Positions 36,309 through 48,787 of a stretch of DNA of 64,000 nucleotides are shown here, one piece after another. The stretch's first letter is position 1. Each line of letters opens with the position of its first letter. A program made the position numbers and the translations under genes. The notes beneath the pieces are model-generated. The model had not been told where the DNA came from. It was given only the letters and a program-made list of their open reading frames with translations, and ran no database searches. This DNA is from Polytrichum commune (lineage: Eukaryota > Streptophyta > Polytrichopsida > Polytrichales > Polytrichaceae): contig OX485803.1 in assembly GCA_950295325.1 (NCBI GenBank), forward strand, positions 40,813,554-40,877,553, given 5' to 3'.

Positions 36309-36490
36309 TAAGTGCTGGCGCTGGTGGTGGTGGTGGTGCTGCTGCTGACATGCAAGCGGCCAGGAAATCCGAGTCATTCGAGACCACCGGCTCACACAAA
36401 ATTCACGACGTATTGCATCTCCGATTTGCAGGAGTAAGTGGTGCCTGGAACTCGATCGTGGCGGTGGTTGTGTTGTGTGTGTCTGTGTGA
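36309..36490 (+). CDS. Unrecognised small open frame upstream of the transporter
   Basis: ATG at 36309 opens a 60-residue frame beginning MLSAGAGGGGGAAADMQ, with a Gly/Ala stretch and a hydrophobic end (SIVAVVVLCVSV). No family is recognised. The frame continues upstream to about 36134. It could be a small gene, an upstream ORF in a long transporter leader, or chance in GC-rich DNA. No splice site clearly joins it to the transporter's first exon. Confidence 0.2.
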
Positions 36491-36518
36491 TCTGCTATGC
36501 TGGAGTAGTTGAATTAGT

Positions 36519-37185
36519 CTGAGGAGTAGCTGTGATGCAAGGAGATTTTACTGCAGAGGAGCAGAGCAGGCTGTGGGGTTTAGGAGTTGAGAGGATTTGT
36601 GAGAAGGAAGTGGTTCCTGTAATTTGAAGTACCGCATTATTTAGGTGCAGGTGCGCCTGAAAGAATGCTCCATCGTGTTGTGTCTCTGTTTTCGAGTAGC
36701 TCTTGAGGACCCAGCTGCGCAAAGAAATTACTGCAGAGCAGATGTGACGATTTTTGTCCACTCTGACGACGCAGACCACGTTGTGAGGTCTAGGAGTTGG
36801 AGGATTTTTTTTGTTTTGTTTTTGTTTTGTATTTTTTGTTTTGTTTTGTGTTGTTGTTGTGTGCTGACAAGAAGGATTACCTCCAATTTCGGAGCTATCA
36901 CCGCATTACTCAGGTGCAATTGCGTCTGAAAGGAACTCACCGTGTTGTGTTTCTGCAATCGAGTAGCTTTGAGGACAACGTAGCTGCTCAAAGAGAATTA
37001 TTGGAGAGCATAGCAGAGCAAGGAGTGAGGTCTAGAAGTTTAAGGATTTCTTTTGTTGTTGTTGTTGTTGTTGTTGTGTTGACAAGAAGTATTCCTCTAG
37101 TTTGGACTAGCGCATTATGTAGGTGCCTGGTTGGCCCGAAAGAGACTCATCGTGTGTGTGTGGGGTGTCCGCAACCGAACAGGTT
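36519..37185 (+). repeat. Three imperfect copies of a 210-270 bp repeat upstream of the transporter
   Basis: Two landmarks recur in order. GGTTTAGGAGTTGAGAGGATTT (36578), GGTCTAGGAGTTGGAGGATT (36786) and GGTCTAGAAGTTTAAGGATT (37028) form one series. CGCATTATTTAGGTGC (36632), CGCATTACTCAGGTGC (36902) and CGCATTATGTAGGTGC (37110) form the other. TG-rich and TTG-rich runs interrupt the copies. The position suggests promoter or 5' leader. Confidence 0.7.
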
Positions 37186-37323
37186 TGCAGAGGATCAGTC
37201 GCTCAAATAAATAGACAACTGCAGCATACTCGAGGAGGGTTACAAGGCTTCGTAGCTCTTGCTGCCCGGATGATTTTGTCTACAAGCCTGTGAAGTTTAG
37301 GTGTGCATCGATTCTCGTTGCTT

Positions 37324-37326
<3 letters not shown>

Positions 37327-37354
<28 letters not shown>

Positions 37355-37360
37355 AAGAAG
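37327..37360 (+). repeat. GAA trinucleotide microsatellite just before the transporter start
   Basis: About 11 GAA/AGA copies ending about 34 bp before the start codon, so probably in the 5' leader. It is purine-rich on the sense strand. Confidence 0.9.
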
Positions 37361-37393
37361 CTTGGTGGCGATCATTTAATTAGGTAAGCAGCT

Positions 37394-40300
37394 ATGGCGT
37401 CAGGGGAGAAACCTGCGGAGGGGCCGACGGACCACGGCGGGGGCGAGATACCAGCACAATGGAACGGGGCGAGCGGGAGCAGACGAAACTCAGCATCTCT
37501 CTCGCGTCGCGATGGCGTGGGAGCCATGGGCAGCGTGGGCAGCAGCATCTTGAGCCTGAGCCAGAGCGTGCGCGGCAGCTGGGGGTTGATAGGAATGATC
37601 GACAACCCGCTAGAGCGACGCTCAGAGTCGCAACGCGAGGACGCCATGGACGACGAGGAGGCTCTGCGATGGGCGGCTGTTGAGCGTCTTCCCACTTACG
37701 ACCGTGTGCGGACCAGTGTGATCCAGAAGGCGTCTGGGAGCATGAAGCAGGTGGATGTGCGTGACCTGACTCCCATGGAGAAGCACGAGCTTCTGGAACG
37801 CCTTATGCAAAACGAGGGTGATACCAGTAACGACCTATTGGTCAAAATGCGCAAGCGTCTTGACAAGTACGCAATTCCGAACCAGGTTGCCATTCTCTAG
37901 AAAACAATAATAAGAATCTCTGCCGTTACGAGTGACGGAGTCTGTTGCAACGAATTAGTAATTGAGCTTGTTGCAGCTATCCCGCTGTGCTTTGTGTCGA
38001 TGGTTTAGGTAGGAGCTTGAGGGGAGAATTTCGATCTCTCGCACTTTGTGTTCATTTGGAAGATTCAAGGCCGCACGGGTCCGCATTCGCTGTAGCAAGA
38101 ATCCTTAGACAAGCATGGAGTTGCCGTTCAAACGACTTAGACATTGAACGAACTTTTTAAATTACTCGGGAGAGGTGAAGGACGTTGCGCACAGGGTACG
38201 TTTGAATTGTCCAGGAAGGAAACGGGTGATGTTGATTTTGAACGTCACGGCCAACGTTCAATCGTGAACAACGTGTTTAAAGCAATTTTCCAGAAATTGA
38301 ATCTTCCTTCTATGAAAACCTCTGCCGGTCGTCTGCTGCAGCAAGGCAGTTATATACCCGGTGTACGTTATGTGTCGATTTAGGAAGGAATATCTGTGTA
38401 AATATTTGATCTCGCTGCTGTTTGTGCTCATTTGGGGTCTTTGAGGGCCGCACCCGCATTCTCTTGAACAATAGTTCTTGGGAAGTAGGAATTTAATTGC
38501 CTTCCGTTCTTTAAAGAAAATCTCTGCCGGTCGTCTGTTGCAGCGGCAGAGCTTGTAAGAAATCCCGCTGTTCTAATGTGTGTCGATATAAGGAAATTGA
38601 CGCCGCACCCGCATTCTCTGTAGCAATTTACAACTGAACAAAATTCCCAGATTACTCATGAGTGAAGCACGTTGCGCACAGGAAAATCCTAAATTGACCA
38701 CGAAGGAAATGGGCGAGGGTGATTGTTTAGCCACGAGCCATGTTGAAGATTTTCACCGTCGTTGTTCGCCATGGATTTTTCAGGGTTGGAATTGAGCTGC
38801 CCACGATTGAAGTGCGTTATGAGAATTTGACGATAGAGGCAGACTGCTATGTTGGAGACCGAGCGCTGCCGACGCTTCTAAACAGCACGCGAAATATGCT
38901 TGAGGTATGAGCGACTAATTCCCTCAACTTTAAAATGTTCTTCATAAATTTGTCCGAAACGGGTCATTCCAAGCTCTCCTTGCTTAAACCACTTACACGA
39001 TCTGTGCTTGGAACGATAAACAGAACGATAAGGATCTCCAGATACTATGTAAACTAGAGCGAGAGAGAGGACACAAAAGTCAAAAGCCTAAACATCGAAG
39101 GTGGAACTGTCGAAATAGTCGAGTTCTCACTTTCTATAAATTTATTCATGTGAGTGGGAACAACCCAGGTGTGGCATTTTAATAAATATTTAACTTGAAC
39201 TATGTTGGGTACATGCAGGGTCTTTTGGACACAATTCACCTTTCAATAACTAAGAAAGCAAAGTTCACGATCCTGGAGAATGTTAGTGGGATCATCAGGC
39301 CTGGCAGGTAAGGCGATTTTGGAAACATCAAATTGCACCTTAGTTTGGAGGAATCAAAAAAGCGTGAGAACATTCTTAAATTCGATTTGATGTATTCCAG
39401 AAATTGTGAGATACTTGGATTCGTGTAGATATAATACCTAACTTGCAGGTTTTGTGTTGATAATTGCAGGCTTACATTGTTGCTAGGTCCTCCGAGCTCT
39501 GGGAAGACCACGTTTCTCTTGGCACTTGCCGACAACCTTGATAAGAACCTGCGTGTGCAGGGGAAGGTGACATTCAATGGACACAAGCATAGTGAGTTTG
39601 TTCCACAGAAGACGTCAGTGTACATTAGTCAACATGACCTCCATGTTGGTCAAATGACCGTCCGCGAAACACTGGACTTCTCCGCCAAGTGCCAGGGCAT
39701 CGGCACTCGATATGGTTAGTAGTTTCTTAAACCTCGACTCTCATCCTATGCTAATATTCATCTATTGCAATTTCTTCGACCAAATTGAGAGATTTCTTAA
39801 CTTTTCCCTGGTTCAAAAGGATTACCCGAGCATCATGAAAGGGTTGTGTATTTAATCTTCTGTGACCTATTGCGCGACGGTTTCTGACTCTTTCCTATCT
39901 TTCGAGGAACAGAAATGCTGGAAGAGGTGAGCCGAAGAGAAAAAGAAGCGGGAATTTACCCGGAACCTGAGGTGGACGCCTTCATGAAGGTCAGTGACTA
40001 CTTCGGTCAAGAGAGCTAGCAATAGTGAAGAAAAATCTTCTCCTTCTGAGCCTCGTTGCTTTTGGCTGAAAATTGGATTAGGTCTGGATCGCTTTGGGTA
40101 GGTTGAGAAAAGTGGCAATTAATGTCGTTGTTTTTGTCTGTTGATGCAGATGACAGCACTGCGTGGTCACAAGTCGAGCATTGCAACAGACTACACTTTG
40201 AGGGTAAGTGTTACATAACTGCACAATTGTGCTTGCCCTCAGAAGGTCAAAAGCATGTGTGGATATAAAATGCTTGTCCACAGGATTCCGTTTAATAAAA

Positions 40301-43300
40301 ACTAATGTGTTGTTTCTGTCTGCAGATTCTGGGGCTCGATGTGTGCGCGGAGACCTTAGTTGGGGATGCAATGAGACGTGGTATTTCAGGCGGTCAAAAG
40401 AAGCGAGTGACAACAGGTACTATTTAATCAAGCGGCTTTAATTTGTTGAGAATTTTTTTGTATCTTTGGTGAATGTATTCTGCCAAAACCTGATTCTGTG
40501 GAAGCCATGTCGGACGATCACCTGACTGTTTAGGTGATTTCAGGTGAGATGATTGTTGGGCCAACAACTGCGCTCTTCATGGACGAGATTTCCACAGGCT
40601 TGGACAGCTCCACTACGTTCAACATCGTCAGGACGTTGGGCCAGTTTGCACGAATTATGGAAAGCACCGTGGTAATATCCCTCTTACAGCCCGCACCCGA
40701 AACCTTCGACCTGTTCGACGACATCATCTTCTTGTCCGAAGGCCAGATTGTGTACCAAGGACCGCGTGAGCATGTCATGAGCTTCTTCGAATCCTGTGGC
40801 TTCAAGTGCCCGGACCGCAAGGGAATCGCTGATTTTTTGCAAGAGGTAGGACCTTTCAAATTCAACATGGAGATTAAAATTATCTCCCACATTTGGCATC
40901 AAGTAGGATAGGAGCACAGAATTAGGTCGGCATTGATTGACAATGCAGCTCTGAGAGAAATTTCTTGTACTAATTAAGTCAGACCTCCATACTTCACTTG
41001 AACAGGTGACCTCAAAAAAAGACCAAGAGCAGTATTGGGTGCGGTCGGAGCCTTACCGCTTTATCCCAGTGAAGGAATTCGCCGATATGTACAACAAGTT
41101 TCATACTGGCAGCCAAATGCTAGAGGATCTCAAAGTGCCATTTCCGAAGGAGAAGAGTCATAAAGCAGCTCTGGTGACTAAGAAGTACACAGTGTCACGG
41201 GGGGAGCTTTTCAAGACAGTTTTTGCCAAAGAGTGGCTCCTGTTCAAACGTAACAGCATCGTGACCATCTTCAAAACCATGCAGGTAGACAATTCTCATC
41301 ATCAGATAAATTCATCCCTCAACCCCACTGATCAACCCCTAACTAATTATTCTTCCTCGACTAGAATACTGCCATGCAGGAAAATTATGTGCGGTTTGGA
41401 TTTCGATCTGTACTAATGAGGAGTGTGTCGTCGGTTGTGGGGTCGGAGCAGATCATAGTGGCAGCATTCATATCGATGACAGTGTTCTTCCGCACAAAGC
41501 TCGCCCATGAAACTATTGAAGATGCGACGACATACTTGGGCGCGTTATTTTACGCCATAGTGTGCATCATGTTTGGAGGGTTCGGAGAGCTGGCTATGAC
41601 GATTGCCCGCCTTCCGGTGATCATCAAACAGAGGGACTTGTACTTCTATCCTGCCTGGACCTACTCGCTCTCGGCCGTGGTGCTGAGCATGCCGGGCTCC
41701 ATTTTGGAAGCGGTGATTTGGGTGTCAATGACATACTATGTGACCGGCTACGCACCCGAAGTCAGCCGTTTCTTCAAGCAGATGCTTCTGCTTTTCGTGG
41801 TTGAGCAAATGGCAGGTGGGATGTTCCGCGCCATCGCTGCACTGTGCCGCACTATGATTTTGGCTAACACTCTGGGCTTCGTCCTCATCCTCCTCATGTT
41901 CATGCTGGGAGGGTTCATCATCCCCCGCCCGAGCATCAAGAAGTGGTGGATCTGGGGCTTCTGGGTTTCCCCATTGAGCTATGCCGAACAGGCAATCAGC
42001 ACGAATGAGCTGCTCGCCCCCCGGTGGCAACATGTGAGCCTCTCTCCCTGCCATAATGCTATGGATCAATTAATGTTTACCAAAGAATGAGTAGAAAGAT
42101 TTTTTACTCAAATTGATGTGCAGTTCGTCCACCCGCTTCATAAGTTCTCTTGATGAGCTAAATTCACTGATGCTAAGCTGATGGATGGTAATTTGTGGAT
42201 GCAGCCGTCTAATACTCCCGGCGAATCAGTGGGAGTGGCGGCACTTCTCTCTCGCGGCCAATACCCATATGCGTATTGGTACTGGATCGGCATTGCAGCA
42301 CTTTTAGGATTCGCAATTCTCTTCAACCTCGGATTCACCGTGGCGTTGGGATTCATGCCACGTAAGTGACCACTTCTTCACAACACTCATCATCTTCTCC
42401 ACAATCCCCTGCAAATTATGAATCAAATGATGATTGTGAGGAGCCGAGTAATCCTATCAAGTGAGTTAAGATCGAAGTTCCTGTTTCTCCCAATCAGCTT
42501 ATTGAAGCTCACAGTAATGGATGTTGCATGTCGCAGCTGTGGGGAAGCCTCAAGCCATATTGTCGGAGGAGGACTTAGCTATAAAGGAGGCGAACAAAAC
42601 TGGTGCAGAAATTTCAATCCGACCTCGTGATGGAGAGTCGCAGCGGTCTTCACGACCGAAGAAGTCTAAAAGACGAAACGCCACTACTGCTTCGAATGGT
42701 GAAATTCGAAAGAGTCGAACCAAGCGAGCATCGAACAGGGAAATGGTTGTACCTGGAACGACGAAGGGGATGATCCTGCCCTTTGAGCCCCTGTCAATTT
42801 CCTTCGATAATATTAGCTACTACGTCGACATGCCCGCTGTAAGCCAACTTAGCCTCCTGCAGCCTTTCAATCCTTTGCGATAATGAAATCTTTGACAAAC
42901 GAAAATTTGTGCGCAATAATGATAGTCAACTTCACTAATTTAACGCTGGAGTTGTTGTGTGCCATCGACATTTCAGGAGATGAAGGAGGAAAATGGTGAG
43001 TCGCGCTTGAAGCTGCTGAACAACATCACCGGATCATTTAGGCCGGGCGTTCTCACAGCCCTTGTTGGAGTGAGTGGTGCGGGAAAGACAACTCTCATGG
43101 ACGTCTTGGCAGGAAGGAAAACCGGTGGGTACATAGATGGTGACATAAGAATCTCCGGGTACCCGAAGAACCAGAAGACATTCGCTAGGGTTGCAGGGTA
43201 CTGCGAGCAAAATGACATCCATTCCCCCGCAGTCACTGTGTACGAGTCCCTTGTGTATTCTGCCTGGCTTCGCCTCTCCCCCGATGTTGTTGATGAGGAT

Positions 43301-45911
43301 AAGATGGTACGCCAATTGCATCCTTCATCAACCTTCTCAACAATTTGCATTCCACCAGAGTCGATGACAAGCCATGGAAATTGAGTCATGATGCCTTCTT
43401 AACCTAAGTGAGACATGACGCAAAGACTCTAACCCGAATTGCGCCTTCTATGCAGAAATTTGTGGAGGAAGTGATGGACCTTGTGGAGCTGAATGCCCTA
43501 CGAGACGCCTTGGTTGGCTTGCCTGGAATTTCTGGCCTGTCGACGGAACAAAGAAAGCGTCTCACTATCGCTGTGGAGTTGGTAGCAAACCCCTCAATCA
43601 TCTTCATGGACGAGCCTACGAGTGGCCTTGATGCTCGTGCTGCCGCCATTGTGATGCGTACTGTTCGTAACACTGTGGACACCGGCCGAACGGTTGTGTG
43701 CACCATCCATCAACCGAGCATCAACATTTTTGAAGCATTCGATGAGGTATGTGGACGATTTGCATAATTATATCCTGATCAATTGCTGTGTTGTGTAATT
43801 ATCCTCCCGGGGAAGATCATTTGATAGACCCTGTTCCCTTGAATGTGAAGTTCGGCTTCTGATGAACATAATTGTGTGCGAAATGCAGCTGTTGCTTCTG
43901 AAGCGCGGAGGACGGGTCATCTACAACGGATCTTTAGGGCACAATTCTGTCGATCTCATCGAGTACTTCCAGCCGTTACCGGGGGTTACACCTATCAAAG
44001 AGGGCTACAACCCTGCCACATGGATGTTGGAGGTTACAAGCAATCAAGTCGAACAACATCACGGTGTCGACTTTGCAGAAATTTATGAAAAATCTGATCT
44101 CTTCCAGTAAGTCTATTTCCACCATTGCCTAATGTTCATTTCACCTGTCTACAGTTCACGTTGTCCGAAATGCTAAATCTCGCGTGACATAAATCGCATT
44201 AGCGTTCTTGAGCTCGGCGTGTCGGTAACCATACGAAGGATAGTTCATGCTGACCCTGAAGGTTGTGATGAACAGGAGGAATAAACAACTTGTGGAGGAT
44301 CTCAAGACTCCAGCTCCAGATTCACAGGATTTGTATTTCCCCACACAATACTCGCAACCTGCATTCAACCAACTGAAGAACATTTTGTGGAAACAATTCA
44401 TCACCTATTGGCGCAGTCCCGACTACAACATTGTGCGCTTCTCCTTCACCTTTGTCACCGCGTTGATCTTCGGCAGTTTGTTCTGGCAGGTCGGCACGAC
44501 GAGGTAATTAATTAATTGATTCATCTTCGCAACCTGTTCTTTGAGAAAACTAATGTGAAGGAAATTAGTCTGTATGACAATGTTTCATGTCGTGCTCCAT
44601 TTGCATCACTTGTTTGCAATTAGTGAACTGAAATGTTGTTTGGAATTGTTGATGTTGCAGGAACACCTCATCGGACTTGTTCACGATCATGGGTGCCCTC
44701 TACGGCTCGACTCTCTTCATCTCCTTCAACAATTGTGGATCGGTTCAGCCCGTGGTGAGCATTGAGCGAACTGTCTTCTACCGCGAGAAAGCAGCCGGGA
44801 TGTACTCCGCCATGCCCTACGCCTTGGCACAGGCAAGCTTGCCCAATCTGATCCCCATTCCCATTCCTCGTGCACAAAAACTGGATGTCATCACTCCTGC
44901 TTACGAAGAATTGATGTGTCAAATCTAAATCATTCCCAGTGTCGTCGAACTGACAAATGCGGCTTTCTTGCTTTGCTTTGCACACAGACCTTCGTCGAGG
45001 TACCATACGTGCTGGTACAAGCCATTATGTATTCTCTGATCACGTACTCTATGATCGGCTTCGAGTGGACAGCACCCAAGTTCTTTTGGTTCCTCTACAT
45101 CCTGTTCTTCAGTCTGATCACCTTCACATACTACGGCATGATGATGGTCGCCCTCACTCCCAATTCGCAACTCGCGACCATCTGCGCCAGCTTTTTCTAC
45201 TCCCTCTTCAATCTCTTCTCCGGATTCTTAATCACCAAGCCTGTGAGTCTACGCATCCTTCTCCTCACCTCTTCTCACTCGATTGCATTTTCAACATCTC
45301 AAAATTGCAAGTGACCAGCTTAAATGTGGAGTTAAAATCTAAACCCTAAACCCTAAGCCCTTGAAGTCATTCTTTCACCCGTTAGGACTTGCAGCTTTAA
45401 AATATAGGAACAAAAGACTAAAATTGCAATCCTATGTTTGGTAGACAGTGTTGTAGTTGATGTGATTGTAATAATTGTGAAATCAGTGTTAATGATTACT
45501 TAGAGGTTTGTGATGAAGTCTCTTACAGTGTCTTAAACCCTAACCCTTAAACCTAAAACCCTAGGCAAAGATCATTGCGACATAAGCAATTGGTGTAAGT
45601 AACACCATTCTCACAAGACTATCATCTCCTGATTGCAGAAAATCCCCGTCTGGTGGATTTGGTATTACTGGATCTGCCCCATTGCCTGGACACTGAATGG
45701 ACTAATTACGTCGCAATTCGGAAATGTCACGACTAAACTCATAGTCACGGGCTCCCAAGCAACTCCAACAGTGAAAGAGTACGTAGAAAGCTACTTCGGA
45801 TTCAAATACAGTTTCCTCAAGTACGTGGCCATCATGGAGTTTGTCTGGCCTGTATTCTTCGCCAGCATCTTCGTCCTCGCCATCAAGTATTTGAATTTCC
45901 AACACAGATAA
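37394..45911 (+). CDS. PDR-type full-size ABC transporter (ABCG subfamily), 19 exons
   Basis: Exons as I read them: 37394-37866, 38784-38904, 39219-39307, 39470-39714, 39913-39989, 40150-40203, 40326-40416, 40544-40845, 41006-41284, 41452-42033, 42205-42361, 42537-42838, 42977-43306, 43456-43746, 43889-44106, 44276-44503, 44661-44832, 44988-45242, 45639-45911. They give 1512 residues; the family is usually 1400-1450, and the excess is mainly an N-terminal extension. NBD1 has Walker [10 protein letters not shown] (about 234-242), signature SGGQKKRV (374-381), Walker B ALFMDE, and LLQP where other ABC proteins have the H-loop. NBD2 has GVSGAGKTT (955-963), LSTEQ (1062-1066), IIFMDEP and IHQP. 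Each NBD precedes a six-helix-type membrane half. The order NBD-TMD-NBD-TMD is typical of plant PDRs, which export terpenoids, phenolics, hormones or lipids, mostly at the plasma membrane. The substrate cannot be inferred. The intron after 44832 is GC-AG. Exon 10 has an alternative in-frame acceptor. Confidence 0.93.
37914..38760 (+). repeat. Three-copy imperfect repeat within transporter intron 1
   Basis: Units start at about 37914, 38319 and 38517 with CTCTGCCG(G)T(C/T). They share GGCCGCAC..CCGCATTC (38067, 38444, 38600) and, in units 1 and 3 only, ACGTTGCGCACAGG followed by GGAAGGAAACGGG or GAAGGAAATGGG. Unit 2 lacks this tail. A short frame at 38144-38383 crosses the array but has no recognised domain. 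Confidence 0.75.
44833..44987 (+). other. GC-AG intron of the transporter
   Basis: The exon ends GCCTTGGCACAG and the intron begins GCAAGC, with acceptor TTTGCACACAG. Joining here gives [17 protein letters not shown], the expected conserved PDR sequence in frame. No usable GT lies at the junction. AG|GCAAG is the preferred context for the rare plant GC donor. Confidence 0.85.
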
Positions 45912-47120
45912 TTTAGACGCCATTCCTCGAGTTTAGGATTTAGAATCACGAGTTTCTGATCACCACCTGTGTGCAGTAAGAGCATAACCTCTTGTCTTTT
46001 TAGTTGCTAGGTTGTTATGCACACTGGATTTAGAAAGAAGAAAAATGATTCTTTTTTGCATCGGCAGCCGAAACTTGCATCAGGTGCATGATTAGAATGG
46101 TGCAATTTCTGTAAATAATTTGTTCGAAGTAGCTTCGTGCACTTGTAAGTTATACACCTCTGGCAAGCAGAATGATATTGGCATCTTCTTGCTCTCAAAC
46201 TTAAGTTAGCCCACTTCTTCATTTTTCTTGGATGTGAAACAGCACTACTACCGAAATGTGGGATTCTTGAGCACGCATGCATTAAATGGAACATGGCCTA
46301 AGTATGCAACTTTTAAGTGGTGTTTCAACCAGTTCGACCAAAAATGAATGCAAATATTTTTCCTAATTTATTGGCTCTGCCTTTAGGGAAGAGACCTGGT
46401 GGTGGTCTTTGAAATGGGCCAAAGTTTAGTAATCAACTGAAACTAGCCACATATGTATTGTGATTCTATGGTTTCAATAACTCGGTCTTTAAGTGGAGTC
46501 CAACTATAGGTGAGTGGTGGTCTAAAGTGGTCCCTAAAATGAGCCAAAGTTTGGCCTTTGGTTGGACATTAACCGAAATTAGCCGCGTGTGTAGGATAAT
46601 AGTAGGGTAGAGCACTCTTGCGACGAGCCACTTGTTCTTGAAAGCCACTAAAGATGTGTTCCATTTAATGGAGTTTTGTTTTAAGAATCCCACAGTTTGA
46701 GGAAGTGCAACATAAGCATATGGATTTGAGGCAGGCATTTGAAGCTCTATTGGTCATGTCTTGCACACGTTTTTTGAACTTGAACATGTAAACTTTGGAT
46801 GTTTAGCACAACACTTCACCTAAGTGTACAAAGGGAAAAAAAAGCCCCTAATAGATTGATGATTGATGTTGTAACTTTTTACTTTGAGGAGGCAAACTTA
46901 TATGAGAAAGCACCAAGAAATAGTTAGACATAGATTTTCCTTGAGGAATGCCTCCGCAGACCGGAGTTCTTATTCTTCTTCTTCTTCCTTGAGGAATGGT
47001 CCCACCCACTCTCCCGGGTATTGAAGGATATACACAAATATGTAGAAGAATGCAATGGCCTTTGAACAAGAGGATGTGCTAAGAAGTGACTAAGTTTGAA
47101 AGTAAGCATAGAATTGCTCA

Positions 47121-47155
<35 letters not shown>

Positions 47156-48787
47156 GCACACACACCATTCTACAACTCTAAGGTTTGTTCACTAAGCAAT
47201 TCCTAGATACTATCTCCTTTGCAAGAGTTGGGTTTTTGATCTTCCATCACCCATTTAGAATTCATCAACTATACCAAAACCAAGGCTAGCTTTGTAAATT
47301 CAAACTAAAATTATAACATGTTAGGCATCTTTTGGTAGGGATGCACATGGCCATTGAATAGGTTTAGCTAGTTGAACTCTCTCTCTCTCTCTCTCTCTCT
47401 AAAACAATAACATAACAATTGCAAGGATATACATGCATGCATCAACACATCTATGAACATATGTCCCATCAACATGTTTGTGGTTAATTAATTCTACCAA
47501 GGTCCCACTCGTCTAAGTTAGGATCATGGAGATCAACAAACTAAGTACTCATCTAGAGCCTTTTGGCCCTTAGGGATTACCATAAACAATTTGGGTATCA
47601 TCTCCTCCTAGAACCTTTGATCATGAAGATCTACGACTTAGATTGAGGGCAGAGTAGGACTAGGATTATGCTACAGGGAAGTCAACCTCTCCTCCGATCC
47701 TCAAACGCCCAATGATCGTGACCTAGATTGAGGCATGGAGAAGAATGTTAAGTTATGTATTAGATAAGGCCTTAGGGGCGGAGCATTCCATTAATAAGGG
47801 CTCGCCCAAGGGTTGACCCATATGGACGGAAGGCCCCGTCCCGAGGGCCTTGTCGAGAATAAAGAATTTTGCACCCCACGATATGGATCCAATCAACGGC
47901 TCATGACCAATTAGAATAACCATCCCTCCTTTTTTCCCCATCACCAATTATGCACCGTAAGACACCCTCCGTTAACACTACAAAATTCTTTGGGGCTTTA
48001 CGCGTTGGGGAAGTCATTTTGTTGCCCAATCACGGGACGCCACCTCATGTGCCAGATCGTCCTGAGATGATGTGGCGAACGGAAACGGGAACGTCATGAT
48101 GGGGAACGCTAGGGTTTGGACGTCGGGGTCTTGCTGTTCGAATTTGGCAGCCGCGGAGCTTTTTGGCGCCAAACGCTCTGTCTCTCCGCTCGCTTCAACT
48201 GGGTCCCACCATCTCACTCTCCATTCCCATTCTTCCTGCGATCTCCGCCCCAGCCGCTCCTGATCAAATCTCTGCCATTTTCGCACTGCCATTTGCACAA
48301 GTAAGTTACCGAAGCTGTCACTGCGGAATCCATTGGTGGTGTTTTTTTTTGATTTTTTTGATTTTTTTTCTTTTCCTGTTCTGACATTGCGAAGATTCAC
48401 TCTTCAAATGCCTTTCCCCATCCACCGAGTCTTTCGCCTGACGCGAGTGCGGAATCGCGGGTGTTTTTGAACCTGAAGCTAAGTTGTTGGACCGGCCATA
48501 CAGGGGGATGTGTGTTTGTAGTTCTATCAAAGTTTGGAGAATGAGGAAATGGCGGGCATGGTTTCTTGGAGGATGAGTTTCGTCTGGTTTGATCTTTGTA
48601 GGGAGTTTGATCTGTGTGTTGCCGTGCATTGTGCAATTTCTCTCAAAGTCAAGAACGGTTGGAGGAGGAGGACGAGTGTGGACGAGGGCTTGATTAGGGA
48701 GAGCGAAGTGTTTCAGTAGGAGCCCTCTGAGGAGGAGGAGAAGAATGTGATAAGCTGGTGGTCTGGCGAAAGGATGTATAAGCTGTG
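45912..48787. other. Spacer between transporter and DONSON genes
   Basis: Contains the transporter 3' region, an inverted repeat (46257-46293 against 46647-46690, sharing CATTAAATGGAACA and GTGGGATTCTT), two CT microsatellites (about 47123-47152 and 47379-47401) and, from about 48.0 kb, GC-rich DNA that is probably the DONSON promoter and leader. A good donor (CACAAGTAAG, near 48300) and an acceptor-like TTTCAG near 48716 suggest a 5' leader intron. Frames at 48072-48384 are probably leader sequence. Confidence 0.5.
47123..47152. repeat. CT dinucleotide microsatellite
   Basis: About 15 CT copies. A second run lies at about 47379-47401. Confidence 0.9.

Noticed and set aside
43034-43321. Minus-strand frames over the transporter exons
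   Set aside because: They are shadows of conserved NBD2 coding sequence on the plus strand.
48072-48384. Overlapping frames at the start of the DONSON locus as coding exons
   Set aside because: They are in GC-rich presumed leader DNA, are not conserved with the family, and an in-frame stop precedes the chosen ATG.
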